DNA of 64,000 nucleotides from Lapidilactobacillus mulanensis (GCF_003946215.1 NZ_RHOW01000008.1:1-64000); one strand, 5' to 3'; positions 54,718-63,618 are shown, counted from the stretch's first letter. Numbers and translations: made by a program. The notes: a model not told the origin generated them from the sequence alone.

Positions 54718-56636
54718 CAAACACTAGCACTCGTTAATTTAGTTTTATTCAGCAGTAGCGAACTTGCCACGACTGAAATCGAGCTCAACGCCATGCCTAA
54801 ACCCGCTAATTCTGGACTGAGCATCAATCCTAAGCCAGCAAATACCCCAGCAGCGACTGGAATACCCAACGAATTATAGATAAATGCCCAGAAAAGATTC
54901 AGTTTGATCCGTTTAAACGTTTGTTGACTGAGTTCTAACGCGCGAACAACATCGAGTAGATCATTTTTGACCAAGACGATACCACCGGACTCGATGGCAA
55001 TGTCCGTTCCTGAGCCCATAGCAATGCCGACATCGGCGGTTGTCAGTGCAGGGGCATCATTGATCCCATCCCCGACAAAAGCGACTGGTGCAACTTGCTG
55101 GAGCTGTTTAACGTGATCTGCTTTATCACCAGGTAGAACATCGGCGATAACTTTATCAATTCCGACTTGATCGGCGATCGCACGAGCAACGCGCTGATTG
55201 TCGCCAGTCAACATCACTGTTTGCAAGCCACGCTTCTTCAACGCTGCGATTGCTTGGGCGGAACTGGCTTTCGGCGCATCTTGAATTGCGATCAAGCCAA
55301 TAATTTCATCTGCGTAGCCAACGATCACCACCGTTTTAGCCTCACTTTGTAGTTGTTGCATTTGTGCAGCCATTTCTGAACTCAATTCGTGATCAGCTAA
55401 CAATTTATCATTACCAATGAAGGCTGGTTTACCGTTTACTGAGGCCTGCACACCTTGGCCTTCCACAGCCTTGAAGTTTTCGACTGCGCCGGGAATAATT
55501 TGAGCTTGCTTCGCTTTTGTTAAAATTGCGGCAGCTAGTGGATGTTCAGAATCATTTTCTAAACTCGATGCAATTGCAAGTACAGTTTTTTCATCGCCAA
55601 TAATATCAGTCACTTGAGGCTTACCCTCAGTAATCGTCCCCGTTTTGTCAAAAACAACCGTCTTGATCGAATTGGCCGCTTCCAAAACTTCACCATTTTT
55701 GATCAGGATGCCCATCTTCGCGCTACGACCAGTGCCGACCATTAACGCAGTCGGCGTGGCAATTCCTAGCGCGCAAGGACAGGCGATGATCACGACGGAA
55801 ACGGCGAACAACATGGCACTCACCACGCTGGCACCCAAGAGAACATACCAAATAACAAAGGCTAGAATCGCCGCAATTAAAACCGAGGGCACAAAAATAT
55901 CAGAAATTTTATCGACTGTCTTTTGAATCGGCGCGTGACTCGTCTGCGCTTTTTTGACCATCTCGACGATTTGCGCCAATAAGGTATCATCACCGACTTT
56001 GCTAGCCTTGAACATAAAAGTGCCGGTGCTATTCATTGTCGAGCCGATCACCGAATCGCCAGCTTTTTTAGTCGTGGGCATGCTTTCGCCGGTGACCATG
56101 GATTCGTCCACGGTTGAACTGCCCTCAGTGATCACGCCGTCGACTGCAATTTTCTGCCCAGGTTTGACATGGATCAAATCACCAACAACAACTTCAGTTA
56201 ACGGAATTTTAACCAATTCGCCGTTGCGCAACACTTCTGCGTCCTTAGCCTGCAAGTCTAATAATTTCTCAACCGCGCTGGAGGCACTGTGTTTCATCTT
56301 TTCCTCGAAAACTTGCCCGAGCAGCACAAAGGTGATCACAAACGCCGCACTCTCGAAAAAGACAGCTTGATGATTGAGCATCGCATAAATACTATAAAAA
56401 TAAGCAGTCGCCGTGCCAATCGCCACTAGCGTATCCATATTCGCGTGATGATGGCGAAAAGATGCCCAAGCACTCTGCAAAAACGGCCGCGCTGAGACGA
56501 GCATAATCGCCGTCGTCAGCACAAACATGGTCCACATGCCACCTGGCAATACGAAGCCAAACGGACTAGCCACCATATTTACTAACATTGGCAAAGAAAA
56601 TACCAACGAAAAGATGAATCGATTTTTGATCGTCAT
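54717..56636 (-). CDS. copper-transporting P1B-type ATPase without N-terminal metal-binding domain
   Basis: This heavy-metal P-type ATPase of about 639 residues exports Cu(I). The transmembrane CPC motif is at about residues 286-288, TGES at 182-185, the phosphorylated DKTGT at 330-334, then SEHPLA, TGDN and GDGINDAP. It starts directly at the first membrane helices and has no HMA domain. Its ATG overlaps the stop of a small cupredoxin gene (TAATG), so that protein may supply the missing metal-donor function. Confidence 0.92.
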   Translation of the reverse strand: MTIKNRFIFSLVFSLPMLVNMVASPFGFVLPGGMWTMFVLTTAIMLVSARPFLQSAWASFRHHHANMDTLVAIGTATAYFYSIYAMLNHQAVFFESAAFVITFVLLGQVFEEKMKHSASSAVEKLLDLQAKDAEVLRNGELVKIPLTEVVVGDLIHVKPGQKIAVDGVITEGSSTVDESMVTGESMPTTKKAGDSVIGSTMNSTGTFMFKASKVGDDTLLAQIVEMVKKAQTSHAPIQKTVDKISDIFVPSVLIAAILAFVIWYVLLGASVVSAMLFAVSVVIIACPCALGIATPTALMVGTGRSAKMGILIKNGEVLEAANSIKTVVFDKTGTITEGKPQVTDIIGDEKTVLAIASSLENDSEHPLAAAILTKAKQAQIIPGAVENFKAVEGQGVQASVNGKPAFIGNDKLLADHELSSEMAAQMQQLQSEAKTVVIVGYADEIIGLIAIQDAPKASSAQAIAALKKRGLQTVMLTGDNQRVARAIADQVGIDKVIADVLPGDKADHVKQLQQVAPVAFVGDGINDAPALTTADVGIAMGSGTDIAIESGGIVLVKNDLLDVVRALELSQQTFKRIKLNLFWAFIYNSLGIPVAAGVFAGLGLMLSPELAGLGMALSSISVVASSLLLNKTKLTSASV

Positions 56637-56908
56637 TATTGAATAACAACCTTTCCGTGTGCCATGTCCATGCCGCAACTGAATTGATATTCGCCGGCTT
56701 TTGCAGTGTCGATATTAAACGTCTGGGCTTCGTTGAGTGGTAAGAATTTTTTGATCCCAAATTCGGGTAATACGATCGTATCTAAACAGCCTTTGTCGCT
56801 GAGCCGTTTAAACGTTAATTGTGCAGGCTGGCCTTGTTTTAGCGTCACGGTACTTGGCTGGTAGCCACCATCCACGATGACTTCGATATTTTGTGATTGA
56901 GTTGTCAT
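56636..56908 (-). CDS. small cupredoxin-like copper-binding protein
   Basis: This 90-residue single cupredoxin domain has no signal peptide. Likely ligands are C41, C78, M80, M82 and H84 in the C-terminal CGMDMAHGK motif. It overlaps the ATPase gene start and is probably a cytoplasmic copper donor to it. It is a paralogue of the membrane-anchored protein encoded upstream at 57598-57969. Confidence 0.87.
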   Translation of the reverse strand: MTTQSQNIEVIVDGGYQPSTVTLKQGQPAQLTFKRLSDKGCLDTIVLPEFGIKKFLPLNEAQTFNIDTAKAGEYQFSCGMDMAHGKVVIQ

Positions 56909-56968
56909 AATAATTCCTCCAGATAAAATTAAAAATATTAAAAATGCTGACTAGTGGTAAAATTCGAT

Positions 56969-57189
56969 CCACCTTCGGCAGATTGCTCCAGAAAACAGCC
57001 GCTGTTAGACTGTGGGGACGCTTCAAGCCAATTGAAAATCAAATTGTCTTGAAGCTCGATTTCGAGCTTTTTCCCAAGCCCTTGGAAAAATCTCGAAATC
57101 GCCCATGCTGTAAGGTGACCAAAGGCGGGTCACCAACACCATTTTCACAGTAACAGCCGCTGTTTTCTTCCGCATTCTGCCTATTCTAC
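56969..57189 (+). repeat. four-stem structured module, copy A4 (plus orientation)
   Basis: The closing stem GGCAGATTGCTCCAGAAAAC (56977 on) pairs with the segment 57151-57181; the middle is mismatched but the ends and AGAAAACAGC match. Inside are CTGTGGGGACGC, a hairpin, CTCGATTTCGAGC and GCTGTAAGGTGACC/GGTCACCAACA, then CACAG. It lies inside the copper operon. Confidence 0.78.
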
Positions 57190-57373
57190 TGCAGCTTTGA
57201 GTCGGATTTGATGCTGTGCGACTGGTTTTGTAGTGGAACTTTGTTTTTTGGTGACGAAAGGCAAATGTGCAAATCAGACAAGAAAATTTAACCATCAATT
57301 TTTATATTTGGTTATCTATTTTAGTCCCAATGCCAATCCCAGTTATTTCCAGTTAAGCTCTAAATCAATTCAA

Positions 57374-57588
57374 GATGAGACCGTTGCTGGTTGGTGGCAG
57401 GGACACTCACAGTGCTAATGTTGTTAATGAGCGGTTTTCGCGAATTTACAACATGGGCGTCTTTGAAGATTTTTCCATGCCCTTCGGAAAAAGCTTCAAA
57501 GCGAGCCGAAAGACAATTTGATTTGTAATTGCCTGCAGGCGTCCCCACTCCGAGTTGTCCCTACCACCAACCAGCAACGGCCGGAACT
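57374..57588 (-). repeat. four-stem structured module, copy B5 (minus orientation)
   Basis: The closing stem CCGTTGCTGGTTGGTGG (57381 on) pairs with 57557-57580; its sequence is unlike other subfamilies. The minus-strand core has GTGGGGACGCC, a first hairpin with CAATTACAAATCAAATTG, and TGTTGTAAATTCGCG/CATTAACAACA. It ends 18 bp after the stop of the membrane-anchored cupredoxin gene. Confidence 0.78.
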
Positions 57589-57597
57589 AACTCAAGA

Positions 57598-57969
57598 CTA
57601 TTGAACGATAACTTTCCCATGAAACATATTCATTCCACAGGCATAATCAAACTCGCCGGCCTTGCTCGTATCAATTTTGACCACGTGATCCTGATTCTGC
57701 GGCAGAAAGTCATTGACGCCCAAATCCGCAAAAACGACTTGTTCCAGACAGCTCGAAGGATCTTTGCGATTAAAGGTGATCTGCGCGGGAATGCCCTGCT
57801 TCAAAACCACCGTGCTTGGCGTATAACCGCCATTCACTTCGACACTAACATCCTGCTGGTTGTCGGTTAAATCAGCCACAACTTCCGTCGTCGTGTGTTT
57901 ACCAAAGAACCACCAAACAATAAAGCTGATCAACGCTGCCGCAACTAATGTCACTAGAATTTTATCCAT
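57598..57969 (-). CDS. membrane-anchored cupredoxin-like protein
   Basis: This 123-residue protein has an N-terminal membrane helix (about residues 4-22) and a cupredoxin domain with ligands C74, C111 and H117 in CGMNMFHGK. It is a paralogue of the soluble 90-residue protein downstream. It probably binds copper at the outer face. It follows copY by about 30 bp; repeats A4 and B5 separate it from the rest of the operon. Confidence 0.85.
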   Translation of the reverse strand: MDKILVTLVAAALISFIVWWFFGKHTTTEVVADLTDNQQDVSVEVNGGYTPSTVVLKQGIPAQITFNRKDPSSCLEQVVFADLGVNDFLPQNQDHVVKIDTSKAGEFDYACGMNMFHGKVIVQ

Positions 57970-57999
57970 CACTCAATAACCTCTTCTACAAAATTTCAA

Positions 58000-58443
58000 T
58001 TAACAATTCTGATCACAATTTCGGCCACTTGCCAAGCAATCGCAACTCACCGTTGCAGGTGCAGTCGTCGCCTTTTCTGCCAAAATCGTTTGCATTTGTT
58101 GGATGTCTTTCTGACTCAAAGTTAATTGATCTAGCAAGTTGATGATCACTTGTCCTTTTTTCATATTACATAAATGCGTGAATAACTCAGCCACCGTTTC
58201 ATCCATGGCTTCTGTTTCTGGCACTGTTGGCTGATAGACAAAGCGGTGCCCGGTTTTATTCGTCGTTAACATGTTTTTCTTAACAAGACGTCCCAACAAG
58301 GTTTTGATCGTTGACTCGGTCCAATCACGCTTTAGTTGAATCGAATCGATCACTTCACGACTGCTCGCCTCACCTAGTGTCCAGATGATCCGCATTAATT
58401 CCCACTCCGATGACGTCATGCTCGTCACATTCGTTTCAGTCAA
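58000..58443 (-). CDS. copY: CopY-type copper-responsive repressor
   Basis: This BlaI/MecI/CopY family repressor has 147 residues. The N-terminal winged helix includes WTESTIKTLLGRLVKK. The C-terminal CDCLASGRNCDQNC is the CxC...CxxxxC-type cluster that binds Zn or Cu, so copper release of the repressor is expected. The start is TTG. It heads the copper operon and is preceded by two cop-box-like sites. Confidence 0.9.
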   Translation of the reverse strand: MTETNVTSMTSSEWELMRIIWTLGEASSREVIDSIQLKRDWTESTIKTLLGRLVKKNMLTTNKTGHRFVYQPTVPETEAMDETVAELFTHLCNMKKGQVIINLLDQLTLSQKDIQQMQTILAEKATTAPATVSCDCLASGRNCDQNC

Positions 58444-58466
58444 TTTGATCTGCCCCTTTTTTCGTT

Positions 58467-58515
58467 TACGTTTGTAATCAATATAATCAGTTTACCTTTG
58501 GCGTTTACATTTGTC
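58467..58515. promoter_or_regulatory. two cop-box-like operators and the copY promoter
   Basis: TACGTTTGTA (58467-58476) and TACATTTGTC (58506-58515) match the CopY operator TACAnnTGTA with one change each and are 39 bp apart. On the minus strand TTGACA overlaps the outer box, and TAAACT lies 17 bp downstream. CopY bound here would block its own promoter. Confidence 0.72.
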
Positions 58516-58544
58516 AACTTAAAAAATCAATCAGTTTTTTACGC

Positions 58545-58572
58545 AAAAAAATAGCCCTCGAGAGGCTATTTT
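58545..58572 (-). terminator. terminator after the lipoprotein gene
   Basis: AAAATAGCC-CTCGAGA-GGCTATTTT has T-runs on both strands and directly follows the lipoprotein stop codon. Confidence 0.85.
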
Positions 58573-58576
58573 AAGT

Positions 58577-59743
58577 TTAGTAATCATCGCGAATTGAAGC
58601 GAGGTCTCCCTTAACATCCGCAAATTTATACTGAGTCGAATCATTGCTGATCGTGTCCGTCAGCCGATCCAGATCATTCATCGCGATTTCGTAAGAATGT
58701 GTTCCCGTGGGTCCGACCGACAACGCACTCAAAGTGTTTTGCTGCCGATCGATCGCCGCAAACACTTTTTTATTTTCTGCAGGAATTTGGGTTGTGTCCA
58801 CTCCAGTATCAGTTTTTCTGAACATCGTAACCCCACCCACACCAATTCTAACCATCGATTCTTGAGTTAGAAATAAATAAGTATAGGTGCCATCAGAACC
58901 CGCCAGTGTCGTCTGCTTAGGCATCACATAACCAAACTTAGCTGCCAATTCTTGCGCATGGATAAAACCGATCGTATAGACTTGATCAGTCGTTAGTGGC
59001 TTGAGATCCTGAATTTTAAATCGATTGACAATCGCGCTAGTCCCACTCGTGTTCACTTGATAGCCTAAATTTGTGATCACGCGGATCTGGTCTTCGCTCT
59101 TGTCAGAAGCTAACCAACGACCCTCTAACTCGGTAGTTTTCAGCTGTTTGGCAGGCGCTTTGAATCCGGAACTCGTGTATTCGGTCACCGGAATATTTTC
59201 GACTTTATTTAAAGTCTGATAAATATATCGTAATTCTAAGACGTATAAATGATTTCCACTGGCAATGTAGCCATCAGACTGAATCAGCGGCCTGGTTCCT
59301 TTAAATTGAAAATAAGTCAGATCGGAATAGCTTTTGATTTTGATGCCAGACTTCGCAGCTTTGAGCGCTTCGTTTATTTGTTGAATCGAGACCATTCTTC
59401 TTTTGTAACCAGTGGGGCCAGTGGTATCTTGATTGAAACGCTTTTCAACATCTTGATAACTGACCGTATTGTACCCACTATCGCGCTGATTATGATGCGT
59501 GATCATCACGTCAGGAGTTGTGACCGACGAATTTAATTTGGTATATTTTGCATCCACAAGCTGACCACTGCCATTGACTTTCGCATTCACGGTGCCACTT
59601 TGAACCCAGATTGTTTCTTTCTTCTGCAAAATCCGCTGCGATTCTTTTTTCACGTTAACTGCCGGCTTACCACTCACACCACAGCCGGTTAAAATTAGCA
59701 TCAAAAACAGTACCCCGCACCATAATTTCGATCGTTTTTTCAT
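58577..59743 (-). CDS. putative lipoprotein of unknown function
   Basis: This 388-residue protein has a signal peptide and lipobox LTGC (Cys about residue 21), so it should be lipid-modified by Lgt. The rest is mostly beta-rich with no motif I recognise; CamS-type sex-pheromone lipoproteins are one possibility worth testing, but I have no direct motif for it. It is monocistronic, upstream of copY in the same direction and with its own terminator. Confidence 0.75.
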   Translation of the reverse strand: MKKRSKLWCGVLFLMLILTGCGVSGKPAVNVKKESQRILQKKETIWVQSGTVNAKVNGSGQLVDAKYTKLNSSVTTPDVMITHHNQRDSGYNTVSYQDVEKRFNQDTTGPTGYKRRMVSIQQINEALKAAKSGIKIKSYSDLTYFQFKGTRPLIQSDGYIASGNHLYVLELRYIYQTLNKVENIPVTEYTSSGFKAPAKQLKTTELEGRWLASDKSEDQIRVITNLGYQVNTSGTSAIVNRFKIQDLKPLTTDQVYTIGFIHAQELAAKFGYVMPKQTTLAGSDGTYTYLFLTQESMVRIGVGGVTMFRKTDTGVDTTQIPAENKKVFAAIDRQQNTLSALSVGPTGTHSYEIAMNDLDRLTDTISNDSTQYKFADVKGDLASIRDDY

Positions 59744-59875
59744 CAGTTATCCTCTCACACTTACATACTCATTTGTTGTCCATGTTACACTTGTAGCTCG
59801 CAAGCACCTAGATCAATTAAATAAATTTACCGCATCGTAATATTTAAATCAGCTAATATCGTAACTTTTAGACAT

Positions 59876-59912
59876 AAAAAGCGTTTGAATTCGATCACAA
59901 ATTCAAACGCCA
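59876..59912 (-). terminator. terminator after pepO
   Basis: GCGTTTGAATT / AATTCAAACGC has a T-run on the minus strand. Confidence 0.88.
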
Positions 59913-59917
59913 CGTCA

Positions 59918-61825
59918 TTATTTATCCCAGATCACAATTCGTTTTGCAGGATCCAAGTACATTGCATCATCAGTCTTGACCGCGAAAGCTTGGTAAAACT
60001 CTGCAAAGTTTTTAACCGGTACATTCACACGTAATGTTGCTGGTGCATGAACGTCCTGTAACAAAACCGTCTTTGCCATCTCTGGGCGCATTTTCGTTGC
60101 CCACGATTTTGCATAAGCAATGAAGAAAGCTTGTAGGTCAGCATTAGTCGCAGCTTGACCGAGCATATCTAGCGCCACGTCCATACCGGCATTGTCGGCA
60201 ATATTTTCACTGACCGTCAATTTCCCGTTAACTTTGGCACCTTCATAATCAAGGCCATCGAATTGATCGGCGACCGCTTGAATTTCTTGATCGAAAGCGG
60301 CTCGGTCGGCTTCTGTCCACCAATTGCGCATATTTCCTTGGGCATTGTACATGGCGCCGTTGTTATCAAACGAATGTGAAATTTCATGTCCAATTGTTGC
60401 ACCAGTGCCGCCAAGATTTTGAGCACGCGTCCAGTCGACTGAATAAAACGGTGGTTGTAAAATACCGGCCGGGAAGGTGATGTCGTTTTTCGAAGGATCA
60501 TAACAAGCGTTCACTAATTGACCAGGCATCGCCCACTCACTGCGGTCGACTGGCTGACCGACAGTCGCAAACCGATACGTGCTGATTTGCGCTTGCAGAT
60601 CCAAGACTGCCGTCAACAAGTCAGTATCATCGCCAACGGTTAAATGCTGATACATTGGGAAAACTGCATCGGGATATCCCATTTTGATTTTCATCGTGCT
60701 TAATTTTTCAATTGCTTGTTGACGAGTGCTGTCACTCAGCCAAGTATTCGCGCGCAATTGCACTTCATATTGGGCAATAATTTGTTTGACCAACTCGGTA
60801 ATATCTTGCTTGGCCGTTTCACCAAAATACTTACGACCATAATAAACGCCGATCGGTTCTGCGAGGAAACGGTTGGTGATTCGATAAGCCTGCTTGACCC
60901 AATCATCGGCTTCGGGTTGACCAGACAAATAAAGTCGATAAGCGCTCCCCAACTTCCGCAACTCATCGCTCAAGAATGGCGCGGCATTGATCAACTCTTG
61001 AATTATCGCGAAATGTTGCCATTCGTGATAATTTTCTGCCGTAAAAATCGTCGCCACATTTTGAACATACTTCGGTGAAAATGTATTGATTTTGTCCGGT
61101 GTCTGTTTTAATTGGTCCGCAAATGCATCCGCTAATCCAATGGTCGCCGTTTGTTCGGCGAATTCCGCCCAAGTCAACGGATTATTGATATTTTTATCAT
61201 CGGCGAGTTCTTCATTCGTCGGCACGAATTGGGCAGTGCGCGCATCGAAAGTCAAAGCATCCGCCACATATTCTTGTTGCTGTGTGCTGGAATAACCTGC
61301 TGCCGCCAATAATTGCGTAGCCATTTTAGACCAAGCCGCTAACATTTGTTGATTATCGGCACTGTCCTTCTGATACAAGGCAGAATCCGGCAAAATCGGA
61401 TCCTTACAACTCAGATGCAGAATGTTTTTCGTAGCATCGTCGAAGTCAGCCATCACAAAATAATCAAATGGCAACGCATATTGTCCAGAAATTAACTCTG
61501 ATTGCGCCGCTTTGAAATCAGTTAAACTCGTCAAACTTTCGAGAAATTGTAAACGCGTCTCGATCGGCTGAATACCTAAGTGATCACGTGTTGATTGATC
61601 GGCAGCTTTCGCATATAACTGCGCAGCCGCAGTTAGTGCGGGAATGTCGCTGGCTTCTTCACCAGCCGCAATTTTGGTTAAATCAGCCACCAGTTTCGTC
61701 CGAATATTATCAGTTAAATCGCTATCGGCGCTAACAACAGATTTGTCGGCAGGAATCACCGTTGAATCCTGCCATTCACCATTAACGGCGAGATATAAAT
61801 CATCTTGAATGCGTGGAAGTCCCAT
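59918..61825 (-). CDS. pepO: M13 family endopeptidase PepO
   Basis: PepO is a neprilysin-type zinc endopeptidase that breaks down oligopeptides. The zinc motif HEISH is at residues 480-484 and the third ligand lies in ENIADNAG. No signal peptide is present, so it is cytoplasmic as in other lactobacilli. The 635-residue length is normal. It starts behind AGGGGG. Confidence 0.94.
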   Translation of the reverse strand: MGLPRIQDDLYLAVNGEWQDSTVIPADKSVVSADSDLTDNIRTKLVADLTKIAAGEEASDIPALTAAAQLYAKAADQSTRDHLGIQPIETRLQFLESLTSLTDFKAAQSELISGQYALPFDYFVMADFDDATKNILHLSCKDPILPDSALYQKDSADNQQMLAAWSKMATQLLAAAGYSSTQQQEYVADALTFDARTAQFVPTNEELADDKNINNPLTWAEFAEQTATIGLADAFADQLKQTPDKINTFSPKYVQNVATIFTAENYHEWQHFAIIQELINAAPFLSDELRKLGSAYRLYLSGQPEADDWVKQAYRITNRFLAEPIGVYYGRKYFGETAKQDITELVKQIIAQYEVQLRANTWLSDSTRQQAIEKLSTMKIKMGYPDAVFPMYQHLTVGDDTDLLTAVLDLQAQISTYRFATVGQPVDRSEWAMPGQLVNACYDPSKNDITFPAGILQPPFYSVDWTRAQNLGGTGATIGHEISHSFDNNGAMYNAQGNMRNWWTEADRAAFDQEIQAVADQFDGLDYEGAKVNGKLTVSENIADNAGMDVALDMLGQAATNADLQAFFIAYAKSWATKMRPEMAKTVLLQDVHAPATLRVNVPVKNFAEFYQAFAVKTDDAMYLDPAKRIVIWDK

Positions 61826-61845
61826 TTTTTGTCCCCCTATATTGT

Positions 61846-62118
61846 ATGTTGTGAGTAAGTACGGTTGAAATCAATGACTAAGTCGCTAATAACTAAAATC
61901 TTGGTTTTAAGATTTAAGTTATTAGCACTTAGACAGTGATTTCAGTACTTACGAACACGATTATGTTGTGAACTACCACCGGTTGAAATTGAGCATCAAC
62001 TCGATTAACCACTTTGATTTGTTCTTAAATCAAAGTGGTTAATCAGTTGAGCGGAAATTTCAGTGGCAGTGAACACGATTATGTTGTGAGTAAGTACGGT
62101 TGAAATCAATTGTCAACT
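61846..62118 (+). repeat. two-hairpin structured element, copy 2, with partial third hairpin
   Basis: Hairpin 1 (61855-61952) pairs GTAAGTAC and TGAAATCA with TGATTTCA and GTACTTAC and keeps the loop ATGAC/GACAG. Linker CACGATTATGTTGTG follows. Hairpin 2 (about 61976-62070) pairs CCAC and TGAAATT with AATTTCA and GTGG, with loop GAGCAT/AGCGGA and CAAC/GTTG in place of TAAC/GTTA of copy 1. A second linker copy and the first arm of another hairpin 1 follow (62083-62112). Confidence 0.72.
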
Positions 62119-62195
62119 TAATTCAGTCTAACTAGCTGCTCAGATTAGTCTCATTATAGCTATTTTACAAACACTGCGCAAAATTAATTTCAATC

Positions 62196-62230
62196 AAAAA
62201 AATTCAAGACCATTATTCCGGTCTTGAACT
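62196..62230 (-). terminator. terminator after rlmCD
   Basis: On the minus strand AGTTCAAGACC / GGTCTTGAATT is followed by TTTTTT. Confidence 0.88.
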
Positions 62231-62247
62231 GTTAATGTCATATTTAT

Positions 62248-63618
62248 TTAGTTCAGCGTTAACGCCGTAACACTTTCAATATGGTTGCTCATTGGAAACA
62301 TATCGACAGGTTGCGTCGTGGTGCCGTTGTAGCCACCATCGATCAGCAAGCGTAGATCACGCGCTAATGTGGCAGGGTTACAAGAAATATAGACGAGTTT
62401 TTTAGGCCTAGCTTTCAAAACTGCGTCAATAAATTCTGGTTGCAGGCCTTTACGTGGTGGATCCACGATCAAGACATCGATTTTTTGACCCTTTTCGACC
62501 CATTCAGGCAAAATTTCTTCGGCCAAACCTACGGTAAAGTCCATATTGTCGACGTTGTTCAACTGTGCATTGATTTTTGCATCAGCAATGGCTTCCGGAA
62601 CGATTTCGATTTCGCGAACTTGTTTAACATGGTCCGCAATCGAAATCCCGATCGTACCAATGCCTGAATAGGCATCGACAACGATTTCATCAGGCTGTAA
62701 ATCAGCCAACTTAATCGCTTGACGATAAAGATTTTCCGTTTGTTCTGAGTTCACTTGATAGAACGATTGCGCAGAAATACGGAATTTTTTACCTAACAAC
62801 TCATCTTCAAGATAAGAATTCCCATAAACTGGGCGTTCCTGCATTCCTAAAATCACATTGGTCACCTTAGGATTGTAATTAATAATGATACTAGAAACTT
62901 CGGGCAATTCGCTGATGGCATCGACAATGTCGGCCTCTTGCGGCAAACGGCGTTGACGTGTGACCAACACGACCATTTGTTGGCCGGTTTTGCGAGCACG
63001 ACGAACCATAATGTGTCTGATCACGCCAGAATTATGTTCCTCATTGTAAGCAGGCACATTAAACGCGCGTAAAATATCGCGAATTTCTTTGACGGTTGCA
63101 TCGATTTTGGGATCCTGAATCAAGAAGTCCGTCATTGGCACCAAGTGATGTGAACGTTGACGATAAAATCCAGTTTCCAATTGGCCATCAATCGCACGTA
63201 CGGGAATTTGCGCCTTATTGCGATAATGAGTCGCTTCGGGAGCTGCCAAGGTGGGTTGCACCGTCAAGTCCAGCTTATCTTTTTGGAAAAGTGCGCTGAT
63301 CTGTTCTTGCTTGAACTTCAACTGCGCCTCATAAGTTAAATGTGCAAGTGGCGCGATCCCAGTTTGTAGATAGACCGAGTTTTCTTGGCTGACTCGATCT
63401 GGACTAGTCGTGATGAATTCCAATAAACGACCGAAACCATAATTTTTATTGGCTTTGGTCACCAAGTACTTAATTTCTTCACCGGGGAGCGCGTTGCCGA
63501 TAAAAATGGGATACCCATTATCAACCTTGATCACACCCATCGCTTGATAAGTCAGATCCATCACAGTGCCCGTAAGGACCTGGTTTTTTCTGACCGGAAT
63601 TTCAGTTTTGTTTGCCAT
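62248..63618 (-). CDS. 23S rRNA (uracil-5-)-methyltransferase RlmCD-type
   Basis: This SAM-dependent RNA m5U methyltransferase of 456 residues has an N-terminal TRAM domain (about 8-65) and a C-terminal Rossmann methyltransferase with SYSGIGTIGIS-like SAM motif (DAYSGIGTIG), DPPRKG and the catalytic Cys in YISCNPATLARDL. In Firmicutes one enzyme usually modifies both U747 and U1939. It lies just downstream of dagK. Confidence 0.92.
   Translation of the reverse strand: MANKTEIPVRKNQVLTGTVMDLTYQAMGVIKVDNGYPIFIGNALPGEEIKYLVTKANKNYGFGRLLEFITTSPDRVSQENSVYLQTGIAPLAHLTYEAQLKFKQEQISALFQKDKLDLTVQPTLAAPEATHYRNKAQIPVRAIDGQLETGFYRQRSHHLVPMTDFLIQDPKIDATVKEIRDILRAFNVPAYNEEHNSGVIRHIMVRRARKTGQQMVVLVTRQRRLPQEADIVDAISELPEVSSIIINYNPKVTNVILGMQERPVYGNSYLEDELLGKKFRISAQSFYQVNSEQTENLYRQAIKLADLQPDEIVVDAYSGIGTIGISIADHVKQVREIEIVPEAIADAKINAQLNNVDNMDFTVGLAEEILPEWVEKGQKIDVLIVDPPRKGLQPEFIDAVLKARPKKLVYISCNPATLARDLRLLIDGGYNGTTTQPVDMFPMSNHIESVTALTLN

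Noticed and set aside
33260..57588. CRISPR array or insertion sequence as explanation for the repeats
   Set aside because: Copies are 200-250 bp, scattered, in both orientations, with no regular spacers, no cas gene, no transposase and no obvious target-site duplication.
57529..57870. 113-codon plus-strand frame opposite the membrane-anchored cupredoxin
   Set aside because: It is an antisense shadow of a gene with clear cupredoxin motifs and mostly covers module B5.
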